The notes below the pieces were generated by a model. That model saw nothing but the letters and a program-made list of their open reading frames with translations. It did not search any database and was not told the DNA's origin. From assembly GCA_964553505.1 (NCBI GenBank), contig CAZKKX010000051.1, positions 1-14,384 on the forward strand: DNA of 14,384 nt, in the 5' to 3' direction. Both the position numbers and the translations under genes were made by a program. Source of the stretch: JAENZQ01 sp964553505 (GTDB taxonomy: Bacteria; Bacillota; Clostridia; Peptostreptococcales; JAAYPU01). Position 1 is the first letter of the stretch, and every line of letters begins with the position of its first letter. Positions 1 to 7,429 of the stretch are shown piece by piece.

Positions 1-23
1 ATATCGATTTTCGTAATAAACTT

Positions 24-46
24 AAAAAAACAGTTTAATAACTGTT
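24..46 (-). terminator. Intrinsic terminator of the tad operon
   Basis: On the minus strand a perfect 7-bp stem (AACAGTT / AACTGTT, loop ATTA) runs straight into a U-tract (plus-strand A-run 24-30). It begins four bases after the stop codon of the DUF192 gene, so it closes the ten-gene unit that starts near 8257. Bases 1-23 hold nothing else that I recognise. Confidence 0.9.
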
Positions 47-49
47 CTT

Positions 50-406
50 TCATTCATGTGAAATAATCTTTAATTGATCGTTTAATGCTATCTCTTTTTT
101 TTGAATTGATTTTTCGGGCATTTCTATAACACATTGAGCATGCCTGACAATTTTGCTTATTGTCCAAGTATGCATTGATTTAATCAAATATATGACTTCC
201 CCTTTTTTATTCAAAAAAACAACATCAATTGGATATTTCATAAAAAACATATGAATCCCGTTACAGGGTATTATACATAAAGCACTATCGTCATTCAAGC
301 CTGGTTTTCCAATTAGACCTGAAAGCCGTTCATGAAAATGAGTTGTCATTTGTGCATTATTAAAAAGTATTTCATTATGTTGATTTAAAATTATTATTTT
401 CTTCAT
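50..406 (-). CDS. DUF192 family protein, last gene of the tad operon
   Basis: A 118-residue protein matching the DUF192 family in length and motifs: ERLSGLIGK at residues 26-34 and the hallmark GIHMFFMKYPID at 50-61. The family is a small beta-barrel of unsettled function and is often found beside Tad/Flp pilus genes. Many members have an N-terminal signal peptide, but none is obvious here, so a cytoplasmic location is likely. The ATG at 406 lies 21 bases after the tadC stop with only a weak AGGA-like ribosome site, which suggests translational coupling. It is the final gene before the operon terminator. Family assignment is firm. A role in pilus assembly is inferred only from position. Confidence 0.88.
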   Translation of the reverse strand: MKKIIILNQHNEILFNNAQMTTHFHERLSGLIGKPGLNDDSALCIIPCNGIHMFFMKYPIDVVFLNKKGEVIYLIKSMHTWTISKIVRHAQCVIEMPEKSIQKKEIALNDQLKIISHE

Positions 407-427
407 TTTAATTAATTTTCCTGTTTA

Positions 428-1348
428 TTAATCTGATAATAGTTGTGTAAACTTTATAATAGAAGGTCCAAGGATTATAACGAATATAGTTGGAAAAATA
501 AAAAATATGAGAGGGAATAAAATTTTTACCGGAGCCTTCAATGCTTTTTCCTGAGCTCTTTGACGTCTTTTGTCCCTCATTTGTCCGGATTGCACTCTTA
601 AAACGTTTGAAATTCCAATACCAAGCTCTTCTGCTTGTATTAATGAACTGATAAAAAAAGAAAGATCTGAAACACCGCATCTTATACTCATATTTATAAA
701 TGCATCTTTTCTTTTTTCCCCCACTCTTATTTCATGTAATGTACGGCTGAATTCATCGGATATAACACCGTCCATCTTTTCCGCAACTTTATTTACTGCA
801 CTGTCAAATGATAATCCGGCTTCTACACAAACCGTTAATAAATCAAGCACATCCGGCAAACTTTTTTCTATTTCTTTTTTTCTCCTACGGGCCAGTTGTA
901 TTAAATATATTTCAGGAAAATAAAAAAGATACAAAGCTGTTAGTAATATAAAAAAAACACTGTATTTATTTAATAATATATTCTTGTATAAAAAGAAGGA
1001 TATGACAAAACAAGGAAGAATCAAACCAAAAGTATACTTAAACAAAAGCCATCTGTCTGCATTAGGATGAATCGGTTTACCTGCAGACTTCAAATATTGT
1101 TCTATTTTACGTTTTATCCTGTTAGGCGTTCTTTTGGTAATAAACCTTTCTACTTTCTTGAAAAAAGGAACGATAATTCTTTGTCTGAAAGGCATATCCA
1201 ATTCTGACAATTCTTTTATTGTGTCTTTTTCAATAATCTGATTCATTCTTATAAGGATTCTATTTCTATCTTGGTAAATAAATTTTAATAAAAGATAACC
1301 AATACTAAAAACAATTATAAATATGAGGATAGATATAATATACAACAT
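428..1348 (-). CDS. tadC: Tad pilus inner-membrane platform protein TadC
   Basis: A 306-residue membrane protein of the type II secretion F (GspF-like) family. TadC partners TadB to form the membrane platform on which the TadA/CpaF ATPase acts to assemble the Flp pilus. An N-terminal membrane segment lies at about residues 1-22 and a hydrophobic pair at about 103-150. A cytoplasmic T2SSF domain follows at about 165-260, with the signature LPDVLDLLTVCVEAGLSF and HEIRVG. The C-terminal membrane segment is at about 276-298. The ATG at 1348 is preceded by AGGAGA at good spacing, 10 bases after tadB. Order and length fit TadC rather than TadB: it is the second T2SSF gene and is followed by DUF192. 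Confidence 0.93.
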   Translation of the reverse strand: MLYIISILIFIIVFSIGYLLLKFIYQDRNRILIRMNQIIEKDTIKELSELDMPFRQRIIVPFFKKVERFITKRTPNRIKRKIEQYLKSAGKPIHPNADRWLLFKYTFGLILPCFVISFFLYKNILLNKYSVFFILLTALYLFYFPEIYLIQLARRRKKEIEKSLPDVLDLLTVCVEAGLSFDSAVNKVAEKMDGVISDEFSRTLHEIRVGEKRKDAFINMSIRCGVSDLSFFISSLIQAEELGIGISNVLRVQSGQMRDKRRQRAQEKALKAPVKILFPLIFFIFPTIFVIILGPSIIKFTQLLSD

Positions 1349-1358
1349 ATTCTTTCTC

Positions 1359-2333
1359 CTAAAAATCTATTTTTATAATTTTATGTATAATAAGATATCC
1401 AATAATCTCATTGAAAAAAGCTGCACAAAGCAGCATTAATCCTATTTTAGTTGAATATAGAGGCTCCAAGTATTGAGGGTCTATCATATAAATAGCGGCA
1501 GCAATGACAATGGGAAGAATGGATACAATAATACCGGATAGCTTCCCCTGTGCAGTCAGGGTTTTTATCTCCCCTTTAATTCTGATTCGTTCACGAATGG
1601 TTTTTGAAATGTTATCTAATATTTCTGAAAGATTTCCTCCTGTCTGCCTTTGTATATTGACAGCTGTTATCAAGAGATTCAGATCGTCGCTTTCTACCCT
1701 TTGCACAAGATTATCAAAAGCTGATTCAAATGATGCGCCAAGTCTTATTTCATGTACAAGCTTAGAAAATTCTTTTGAAATAGGCTCAGGCATTTCAATT
1801 GAAGCTGTGTCAACTGCTTGCAGAAAGCTATGTCCTACTTTTAGAGAATTAGAAATCAATACGATTGTATCCCCGAGTTGATCATTAAACAGTTTCATTC
1901 TTTTATTCTTTTTCAACTGAACAATTATCATTGGAATATAAAAGCCAATCATAAGAATTAACCCTCCGGCTATTATTGTTCCAAGTGTTTTAAAGGCTAT
2001 AATGAAAAAGGATATTCCAACGATTAATTGAATAGCTATAAATTCTTCTCCTTTCAATGGAATACCGGCTTTTATCAATTCCTTTTGATTCTTATTCTTC
2101 AGCTTTTTCATGAGGTTAAATTTTGCAATTGCATTTCCAAAAACAGAAAGCAGTCCAGAAAGTTTAATAATTTTTTTACGTTCTTCATTTTTTGCACTAT
2201 TATGATTTTCTTTTATTTCGGTAAAAACATGTACCCGATTGATAATCCGCGGTTTATTAAATATAACATTAAGCAGAAAATATATATTTAGTAAACAACA
2301 AATAAAGAACAATAGAATCAATAAATGTTTCAT
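1359..2333 (-). CDS. tadB: Tad pilus inner-membrane platform protein TadB
   Basis: A 324-residue T2SSF-family membrane protein, the first of the tandem platform pair typical of tad loci. Residues 1-26 form an N-terminal membrane segment. Hydrophobic stretches cover about 98-140. The T2SSF domain spans about 150-262, with the typical signatures NSLKVGHSF, HEIRLGASFESA and TGGNLSEILDNIS. Two more hydrophobic segments follow at about 265-284 and 296-317. It probably forms a hetero-oligomer with TadC and couples ATP hydrolysis by CpaF to pilin extraction from the membrane. The ATG at 2333 has a GGAGG site seven bases upstream, and the gap from cpaF is only 14 bases. No frameshift or missing region is seen. 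Confidence 0.93.
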   Translation of the reverse strand: MKHLLILLFFICCLLNIYFLLNVIFNKPRIINRVHVFTEIKENHNSAKNEERKKIIKLSGLLSVFGNAIAKFNLMKKLKNKNQKELIKAGIPLKGEEFIAIQLIVGISFFIIAFKTLGTIIAGGLILMIGFYIPMIIVQLKKNKRMKLFNDQLGDTIVLISNSLKVGHSFLQAVDTASIEMPEPISKEFSKLVHEIRLGASFESAFDNLVQRVESDDLNLLITAVNIQRQTGGNLSEILDNISKTIRERIRIKGEIKTLTAQGKLSGIIVSILPIVIAAAIYMIDPQYLEPLYSTKIGLMLLCAAFFNEIIGYLIIHKIIKIDF

Positions 2334-2347
2334 CTATATGCCTCCGT

Positions 2348-3679
2348 TTATATTATTCCTGTTGGAACAGATAAGCCTTTTGAAATAAGAGTATCTAAAA
2401 ATGCCGGTCTAATTCCGGTATATTTAAATTCTCCAGATACGTTTCCTTTATTATCCAAACCTTGTTGATGATATTTAAAAATGTCCTGTAGTATGATTAC
2501 ATCTCCTTCCATGCCTTGCACTTCTGTTATATGCATGATCTTTCTACTTCCATCTTTTAATCTTGTTTGTTGAATAATCAAATTGATAGCAGAAGCAATC
2601 TGTTCTCTTATTGCTTTGACAGGCAGATCCATTCCTGCCATCAGTACCATGGTTTCAAGCCTGGACAACATATCACGGGGTGAATTTGAATGTCCGGTGG
2701 TCAAAGAACCATCATGCCCTGTATTCATAGCCTGTAACATATCAAGCGCTTCTCCTGAACGGACTTCTCCTACTATAATCCTGTCCGGTCGCATTCGCAA
2801 ACTGTTTCGTACTAAATCTCTTATGGTGATTTCGCCTTTTCCTTCGATATTCGGAGGTCGTGTTTCTAAACTGACCACATGTTCTTGTGATAATTGAAGT
2901 TCTGCTGCATCTTCAATTGTAATAATCCGTTCATTATGCGGTATATATGAAGACAGTACGTTCAGAGTTGTAGTTTTCCCGCTTCCGGTCCCACCTGATA
3001 CCAGAATATTTAACCTTCCTTCCACACATATTTTGATGAATTCTGCCATTTGATAAGTAAGGGTCCCAAAATTCACAAGATTGGTCATGTCAAATGGATC
3101 GTCTGAAAACTTTCTTATGGATAACGAGGGACCCTTTATAGAAAGAGGGGGAACAATCGCATTGACTCTCGAACCGTTAGGCAGTCTTGCATCTACCATT
3201 GGTGAACTTTCATCAATTCTTCTTCCCAGTGGCGCAACAATTTTTTCAATAACATGATAAACATGTGAATTATCTTTAAATCTTTTTTTCGTTCTCACTA
3301 ATTTCCCGTTTCTTTCCACATATATCTGAGACGGACCGTTTATCATAATTTCCGTTACTTCTTTATCTCTTAAAAAAGGTGTAATCGGACCAAATCCAAT
3401 AATTTCATCTAATATTTCTGAAATTATTTTTGATTTTTCTGTAGCAGTAATCTTCGTTTTTTCACTTAGGAGCATTTCATTGGATAATTTTTCGATGTTT
3501 TCTTTCAGTTCATCATATTTTTCATTTGCTTTCTTATAATCTACAGACAGTTCTTGTATAATTTTATTTTGAATCTTGTTCTTGATTATTTCATTTGTTT
3601 TTTCCTGAACATCATTGTCTCGAATTATTTCCCGCTTATATTGGGATTTATCTTTTTCCAACCTATCTCTTAAAGACAT
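2348..3679 (-). CDS. cpaF: Tad pilus assembly ATPase CpaF/TadA
   Basis: A 443-residue secretion ATPase of the VirB11/PulE superfamily, CpaF/TadA branch. It is the motor of Flp pilus assembly and acts at the cytoplasmic face of the TadB/TadC platform. Residues 1-75 are charged and helical, probably coiled coil. The N-terminal domain (about 80-200) has EIMINGPSQIYVERNG and the LGRRIDESSPMVDARLPNGSR region. Catalytic motifs are complete: Walker A GGTGSGKT at 229-236, Asp box ITIEDAAEL at 253-261, Walker B RIIVGEVR at 300-307 with its catalytic Glu, and His box TGHDGSLTTGH at 320-330. The ATG at 3679 follows an AAGGTG site. The 50-base gap from cpaE holds a hexanucleotide repeat, described separately. 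It is the only ATPase in the locus. Confidence 0.96.
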   Translation of the reverse strand: MSLRDRLEKDKSQYKREIIRDNDVQEKTNEIIKNKIQNKIIQELSVDYKKANEKYDELKENIEKLSNEMLLSEKTKITATEKSKIISEILDEIIGFGPITPFLRDKEVTEIMINGPSQIYVERNGKLVRTKKRFKDNSHVYHVIEKIVAPLGRRIDESSPMVDARLPNGSRVNAIVPPLSIKGPSLSIRKFSDDPFDMTNLVNFGTLTYQMAEFIKICVEGRLNILVSGGTGSGKTTTLNVLSSYIPHNERIITIEDAAELQLSQEHVVSLETRPPNIEGKGEITIRDLVRNSLRMRPDRIIVGEVRSGEALDMLQAMNTGHDGSLTTGHSNSPRDMLSRLETMVLMAGMDLPVKAIREQIASAINLIIQQTRLKDGSRKIMHITEVQGMEGDVIILQDIFKYHQQGLDNKGNVSGEFKYTGIRPAFLDTLISKGLSVPTGII

Positions 3680-3696
3680 ATTATCACCTTACCTTG

Positions 3697-3719
3697 AAGT
3701 ATAAGTATAAGTATAAGTG
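3697..3719 (-). repeat. Hexanucleotide tandem repeat upstream of cpaF
   Basis: Three exact copies of AAGTAT (plus strand, 3697-3714) are followed by a partial fourth copy (AAGTG). They lie in the 50-base gap between the cpaE stop and the cpaF ribosome site. In the mRNA this reads as repeated CUUAUA. A period of six would not shift a reading frame, and the tract lies outside the coding sequences. Copy-number change would alter only the cpaE-cpaF spacing. Confidence 0.8.
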
Positions 3720-3729
3720 TTGGTAGTTT

Positions 3730-4878
3730 CTAACCAGTTAATTGTTTTGCCAATTTTGAAATACATTTGGAAATTTTATTTTTATTGGAAGATAATACAA
3801 AAGGTGTTCCTTTATTGATAGATGTGACGACTGTTTTTATATCCTCAACAATAACCTGATCAATAGGTTTATCAAAAACTGAATTCAAATCTTTGAGCTT
3901 TATACCGAATTTTTCATTTGCTTTATTTATAATTAAATTAACTTTTTCATTGGCATAACCTAATGATTTCATGATTCTCAATCCTACTTTTACGTTTTTA
4001 ATAGATACAATATCCATAGTTGTAAGCAATAGAATTTTATTAGAGAGATCCAGCGCCGCTAATGTAACTTCATCAAAACTATTTGGGTTATCAATAATAA
4101 CATAATCATAGGCCTGCTTTAATAATTTAATTATTTCCCTAATGTGTTCATCGGTTATATATTCTGCAAACTCAGGACTTATGGGAGAAGGCAAAATGGA
4201 AATTCCTCGATAATCTTGCATAAATAACTTGAGATTCTCCAACGTATACTCATCGCATTGATTGATGAAATCGACGATTGAATTAATCGGCTCTTTATTT
4301 ACCATTAACAATACATCTCCAAATTGAAGGTCTAAATCAATTAAAGCAACTCTTTTGCCGGTCTGATTCTGCAAAGCCAATGCGGTATTTATTGCAATGG
4401 TGGATTTACCAACACCTCCCTTAGTGCTGAAAACACTGATAACTTTACAATTTTCATCCTTATTACTTTTCGAGTCGATCTTAGAATTGATTGCTTTTTT
4501 ATTAAATTCTCTATCGTATATTGCACGAATTGTTTCAATCAATTCATCTTGATAAAAAGGAGTTTTGATATATTCTTTTGCGCCATGCACCATTGCTTTT
4601 TTTATTAAATTGACGTCCTCTTTTTCAGAAGTCATTATCACAATTGTATTGTCTGATTCGGCTGTTACTTTTTCTGTAACTTCGAAGCTGTCCAATTCAA
4701 TCATATTGTAATAAATCAAAAGAATATCCGGCTTGTGCTTAAGTGAAAGCTCCAGAGCTTTTTTGCCATTTTCTGCTTCATCAATTACTTTAATGGTCCG
4801 ATCTTTCGCTAAGTAAGTTTTGATGAGCTCACGGGTATCTCTTCTGTTATCGGCAATCAATATTTTAATCTTATTCAA
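3730..4878 (-). CDS. cpaE: CpaE/TadZ-like pilus localisation protein: pseudo-receiver plus MinD/ParA-type ATPase
   Basis: A 382-residue two-domain protein. Residues 3-120 form a CheY-like receiver fold with D10, T83 and K105 in place. The phospho-acceptor position reads PDILLIYYNM, so the expected Asp is Tyr56 and phosphorylation is unlikely. Residues 145-382 are a MinD/ParA-type ATPase: deviant Walker A KGGVGKST at 153-160, ALIDLDLQFGD at 178-188 and Walker B YVIIDNP. TadZ/CpaE proteins position the Tad machine at the cell envelope, and degenerate receiver domains are common among them. The start is TTG at 4878, supported by a GAGGTGA site seven bases upstream and by no good ATG nearby. The gap from cpaB is 16 bases. 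Confidence 0.92.
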   Translation of the reverse strand: MNKIKILIADNRRDTRELIKTYLAKDRTIKVIDEAENGKKALELSLKHKPDILLIYYNMIELDSFEVTEKVTAESDNTIVIMTSEKEDVNLIKKAMVHGAKEYIKTPFYQDELIETIRAIYDREFNKKAINSKIDSKSNKDENCKVISVFSTKGGVGKSTIAINTALALQNQTGKRVALIDLDLQFGDVLLMVNKEPINSIVDFINQCDEYTLENLKLFMQDYRGISILPSPISPEFAEYITDEHIREIIKLLKQAYDYVIIDNPNSFDEVTLAALDLSNKILLLTTMDIVSIKNVKVGLRIMKSLGYANEKVNLIINKANEKFGIKLKDLNSVFDKPIDQVIVEDIKTVVTSINKGTPFVLSSNKNKISKCISKLAKQLTG

Positions 4879-4894
4879 TATAAACTCACCTCTA

Positions 4895-5650
4895 TCACTT
4901 ATAGATTATTACCTTTCCTTTTTCTGTTACCAAATCTTCTCGTACAACCCCGGGAGTGTAATGAATTGAATCATCCCCAATACCTCTTAATGCCAGTTTT
5001 ATATGACCCATCTCTTCTCCCAACACTAACTTTTCTCCCTCGGAAGGCTTAACTGCAACTGTAACAGCATATTTTGCCGGAATATCTTTACGTTCATCCT
5101 CTTTTTTAAGAACTTCTTTACTTACGGCAACAATCTGTATATTTTGCAATAAAAGAATAGATGTTTTAGGATGAACAATTTTACTATCTTTCATATCTAT
5201 TACCTTTTCTTCAACTGTTACATAAATATCTACAAAATCATTAGGCTTTATTAAGTCTGCAACACCACTAAATTCATCAATAGCAATAGAAATAGCACGT
5301 TTTCCTTCAGGGATTAAAAATGGCAGATGCTTTTCACCATCCTGTAATAATCTTTCATTTGGAATAGATTCACCTTCTATGATTTTTTCCTTTGCGATTT
5401 TCCCTACCAATTCATCTATATTTTTAATCCCTTTATATGAAAAATCGTTCTCTGGCACCTCAATTTCAACAATCATTTTTGGGGAAATCATTTCACCGGG
5501 CAATATATCTCTTGAAGCCACCGGAATATTTTTTGTTTCTATTGTAATACTTCCTTCTTGAATATTATCCAAATAATCATAAGCCAGATAAGCTGTAATA
5601 AAAGAAATAAAAATTGCAATAATAAGTATTTTTTTATTCAGACTTTTCAT
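4895..5650 (-). CDS. cpaB: Tad pilus assembly protein CpaB/RcpC (SAF domain)
   Basis: A 251-residue membrane-anchored extracytoplasmic protein. Residues 7-25 form an N-terminal signal anchor. A SAF domain covers about 40-101, with VASRDILPGEMI and IPNERLL as the matching landmarks. An RcpC/CpaB-like domain follows at about 110-225, beginning with IPEGKRAISIAI and containing VADLIKPNDFVDIYV. In diderm bacteria CpaB/RcpC works with the RcpA secretin. No secretin is present here, as is usual for Gram-positive tad loci, so its partner is more likely the cell wall or the pilus base (inference). The ATG at 5650 has a GGAGG site nine bases upstream. The 112-base gap from tadG is the widest in the operon. 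Confidence 0.9.
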   Translation of the reverse strand: MKSLNKKILIIAIFISFITAYLAYDYLDNIQEGSITIETKNIPVASRDILPGEMISPKMIVEIEVPENDFSYKGIKNIDELVGKIAKEKIIEGESIPNERLLQDGEKHLPFLIPEGKRAISIAIDEFSGVADLIKPNDFVDIYVTVEEKVIDMKDSKIVHPKTSILLLQNIQIVAVSKEVLKKEDERKDIPAKYAVTVAVKPSEGEKLVLGEEMGHIKLALRGIGDDSIHYTPGVVREDLVTEKGKVIIYK

Positions 5651-5731
5651 ATGTTTTTACCTCCACATTAATATCACCAAACAGCTCTAAGGCTCTCTCT
5701 TCTATAATTTGTTTATCTTGCTATCAGTGGC

Positions 5732-5742
5732 GTGTCTGACAC
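5732..5742. repeat. Short palindrome GTGTCTGACAC in the tadG-cpaB gap
   Basis: An 11-base odd palindrome (two 5-base arms around a central T) lies in the 112-base spacer between tadG and cpaB, the longest spacer in the operon. It has no U-tract, so it is not an intrinsic terminator. The surrounding bases 5715-5760 look richer in G and C than neighbouring spacers. It resembles the cores of short palindromic dispersed repeats, but one copy in one window cannot show that. Confidence 0.4.
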
Positions 5743-5762
5743 ACTCGCTTATAGGACTCATT

Positions 5763-6689
5763 TCATTGAACAAGTTTCACTCCATATAACCCGTAATTAT
5801 TTTGCCCTTCTGAAATATCACCATTGGTTACAAATTCTATGAATCTTCCGATAATTTCTGCTTTCCCTGCTTTTTTTTCCGCTCCTTCGAGGAAAAAAAG
5901 TGCAAATCCTACCACTTCCACTGTAGATCTCCCTTCATATTCTAATGAATCCACCACCGGAATTGTCCATAGCCTGTTTGAATCCAAAGAATAATTATTA
6001 AATGTGCTCTCATCTCCTGACACAATATCCTCTACGCCATTAATAATATAGTCTACTCCGTCCAGTGTTGGTCCAGCCATATTTCCCGGTTCTGTGTCAA
6101 TGGTGTCTCCAACTTCAAGGCGTGATTTATACCCATTAATAATATTTTCTTCATATATTCTTGCACCGGTACCACCCAATGCGGTAGCACCATAATTTCC
6201 ATGATAGCCGTCACCACCGTTTTCTTTTAAAACAACTTGCTCCCCGTAAGAAAATTGCCTCTTTTCAACTACAAAAGGACGAATGCCTTCATATACTGCA
6301 GTAACAGATCCAAGAAGTGCTTTCGAAGTAACATTTATTTCTTTGTCCGTAAAACCCAAAACTCGAGCAAAAACATAATCTATGCGGTTTTTTAATACTA
6401 CTTGAATGCCGTAATTATCATCAGTAATGACAATGGATGAGGCAATTTCTCTCGGAAATCCATTTTTTTCAATATAGCTCAAAGCCGTTTCTTTTGCCTT
6501 ATCCGGCGAAGAGGGAAGATCTAAAGCACCTGCCAAAGCGGCAGCGTCTGCAGTATTTTTCAATTTATTTTCTTCTATAAAAACAAGCCCTATATCTGTT
6601 ACTAAAGCAGCAGCACCCATAAGAACAGTCATTCCGATGACTACGATTATTAAAGCAGACCCTTTTTGATTTCTAAGCAATCTTTTCAT
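5763..6689 (-). CDS. tadG: TadG-like pilus assembly protein
   Basis: A 308-residue protein with the N-terminal Tad/TadG-like module. A short basic stretch (MKRLLRNQKG) is followed by a membrane segment at about residues 11-33. Next comes the typical IGLVFIEENKLKNTADAAALAGAL segment near 32-56. The rest (about 60-308) is predicted to lie outside the membrane, and I see no catalytic motif in it. The leader resembles a pilin-like signal (KG followed by a hydrophobic run) but lacks the Glu at position +5, so processing is uncertain. TadG proteins are minor pseudopilin-like components of the Flp apparatus. The ATG at 6689 has AAGGTGG upstream, 12 bases after tadE. Family placement is good. Lack of an obvious von Willebrand domain makes it a short TadG variant. 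Confidence 0.82.
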   Translation of the reverse strand: MKRLLRNQKGSALIIVVIGMTVLMGAAALVTDIGLVFIEENKLKNTADAAALAGALDLPSSPDKAKETALSYIEKNGFPREIASSIVITDDNYGIQVVLKNRIDYVFARVLGFTDKEINVTSKALLGSVTAVYEGIRPFVVEKRQFSYGEQVVLKENGGDGYHGNYGATALGGTGARIYEENIINGYKSRLEVGDTIDTEPGNMAGPTLDGVDYIINGVEDIVSGDESTFNNYSLDSNRLWTIPVVDSLEYEGRSTVEVVGFALFFLEGAEKKAGKAEIIGRFIEFVTNGDISEGQNNYGLYGVKLVQ

Positions 6690-6701
6690 AATTCCACCTT
6701 C

Positions 6702-7103
6702 TTATTCCACACGCATACTGGTGCTGCACTCAACAATAAAAGGATTTGAAACGACTTGACTGATTAAGGGCGTTATTATTCCTATTTCGCAAGATACTGT
6801 AACTTGAGCCACAGCACCCCTCTTCCTTTCCGATTGCTGCGGTTGAATATTGATTTGCATTGTTGAAGAATCAAGAGAAGCTGCAGTTTGTTCAACTGTA
6901 TAAGTAATTTCCGTATCCGTTTTACCCACTGCAGCTTGTCTTACTCCTTCCCTTGAAGCTTGATTTGTAATAAGATAAGCATTCATAATCCTGCCAAAAT
7001 CAACCATTCCCAAAAGAAGAAAAAGTAGCAAAGGAAGTACAAGTGCCAATTCAACTGAAGCCTGGCCTTTATTATTTTTGATTAATTTGTTAACCAACCG
7101 CAT
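6702..7103 (-). CDS. tadE: TadE-like pseudopilin
   Basis: A 133-residue TadE-family protein. The motif NNKGQASVELALVLPLLLF (residues 10-28) combines a prepilin-peptidase-like site after Gly13 with Glu at +5. It is followed by a single hydrophobic helix to about residue 35 and then MVDFGRIMNAYLITNQASREGVR, which is diagnostic for TadE. The C-terminal part is probably a small extracytoplasmic domain; two cysteines (in VSCEIG and VECST) may form a disulphide. TadE is a pseudopilin required for Flp pilus formation in Aggregatibacter and is cleaved by TadV there. The ATG at 7103 follows AAGGAGG. It lies 77 bases after the pilin gene, with tadG 12 bases on. Confidence 0.93.
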   Translation of the reverse strand: MRLVNKLIKNNKGQASVELALVLPLLLFLLLGMVDFGRIMNAYLITNQASREGVRQAAVGKTDTEITYTVEQTAASLDSSTMQINIQPQQSERKRGAVAQVTVSCEIGIITPLISQVVSNPFIVECSTSMRVE

Positions 7104-7180
7104 TGCACTTCCTCCTTTATGATAATTAGCCTATTTTTTAAATTTTTTTTACTAATCAACTGCATATCTGAAAATATATA

Positions 7181-7354
7181 TCACAGAGCATCGGTAATAG
7201 TACTAAACACGCTTGAAATTTCATCTTTTAGTAAAGTAAGTGCCCCGATAAGTAAAATAGCTACACCTGCAATGATTAGGGCATATTCCACCATGCCTTG
7301 ACCTTTGTTGTTACAAATAATCTGTTTGATACGAAAGATGAAGTTATTAAACAT
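7181..7354 (-). CDS. flp: Flp-type pilin precursor (57 aa)
   Basis: A small gene coding for a Flp/Fap-type type IVb pilin, the major subunit of the Tad pilus. The 57-residue product has an 18-residue leader ending NNKG. The predicted cleavage gives a mature start QGMVEYALII, with the invariant Glu-Tyr at +5/+6. A hydrophobic helix follows (to about residue 42), then a short polar tail ending in ITDAL. The mature pilin would be 39 residues. The leader holds one cysteine (Cys14). The ATG at 7354 is set by an AAGGAGG site at 7363-7369, eight bases upstream. Spacers of about 75 bases on each side are larger than elsewhere in the operon and may allow different expression of the pilin. It is the only Flp pilin gene in the window. 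Confidence 0.95.
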   Translation of the reverse strand: MFNNFIFRIKQIICNNKGQGMVEYALIIAGVAILLIGALTLLKDEISSVFSTITDAL

Positions 7355-7429
7355 TTTGAATTCCTCCTTATAATTTATTTGATAATATCTGCTAATGATG
7401 ACTTGAATAAGTAAAGATAGTTGAATAAC

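Noticed and set aside
408..680. Minus-strand 90-residue frame overlapping the end of tadC
   Set aside because: Lies in another frame over the conserved C-terminus of TadC; composition is not protein-like and no domain is seen.
570..923. Plus-strand open reading frame opposite tadC
   Set aside because: Antisense shadow of a well-supported T2SSF gene; its product has no recognisable domain and no good ribosome site. The same applies to the plus-strand frames opposite tadB, cpaF, cpaB, the SLH gene and the LuxR gene.
7104..7180. Small gene or terminator between flp and tadE
   Set aside because: A short frame starting near 7163 has no ribosome site, and the possible ATTAG/CTAAT pairing is only 5 bp with a long loop.
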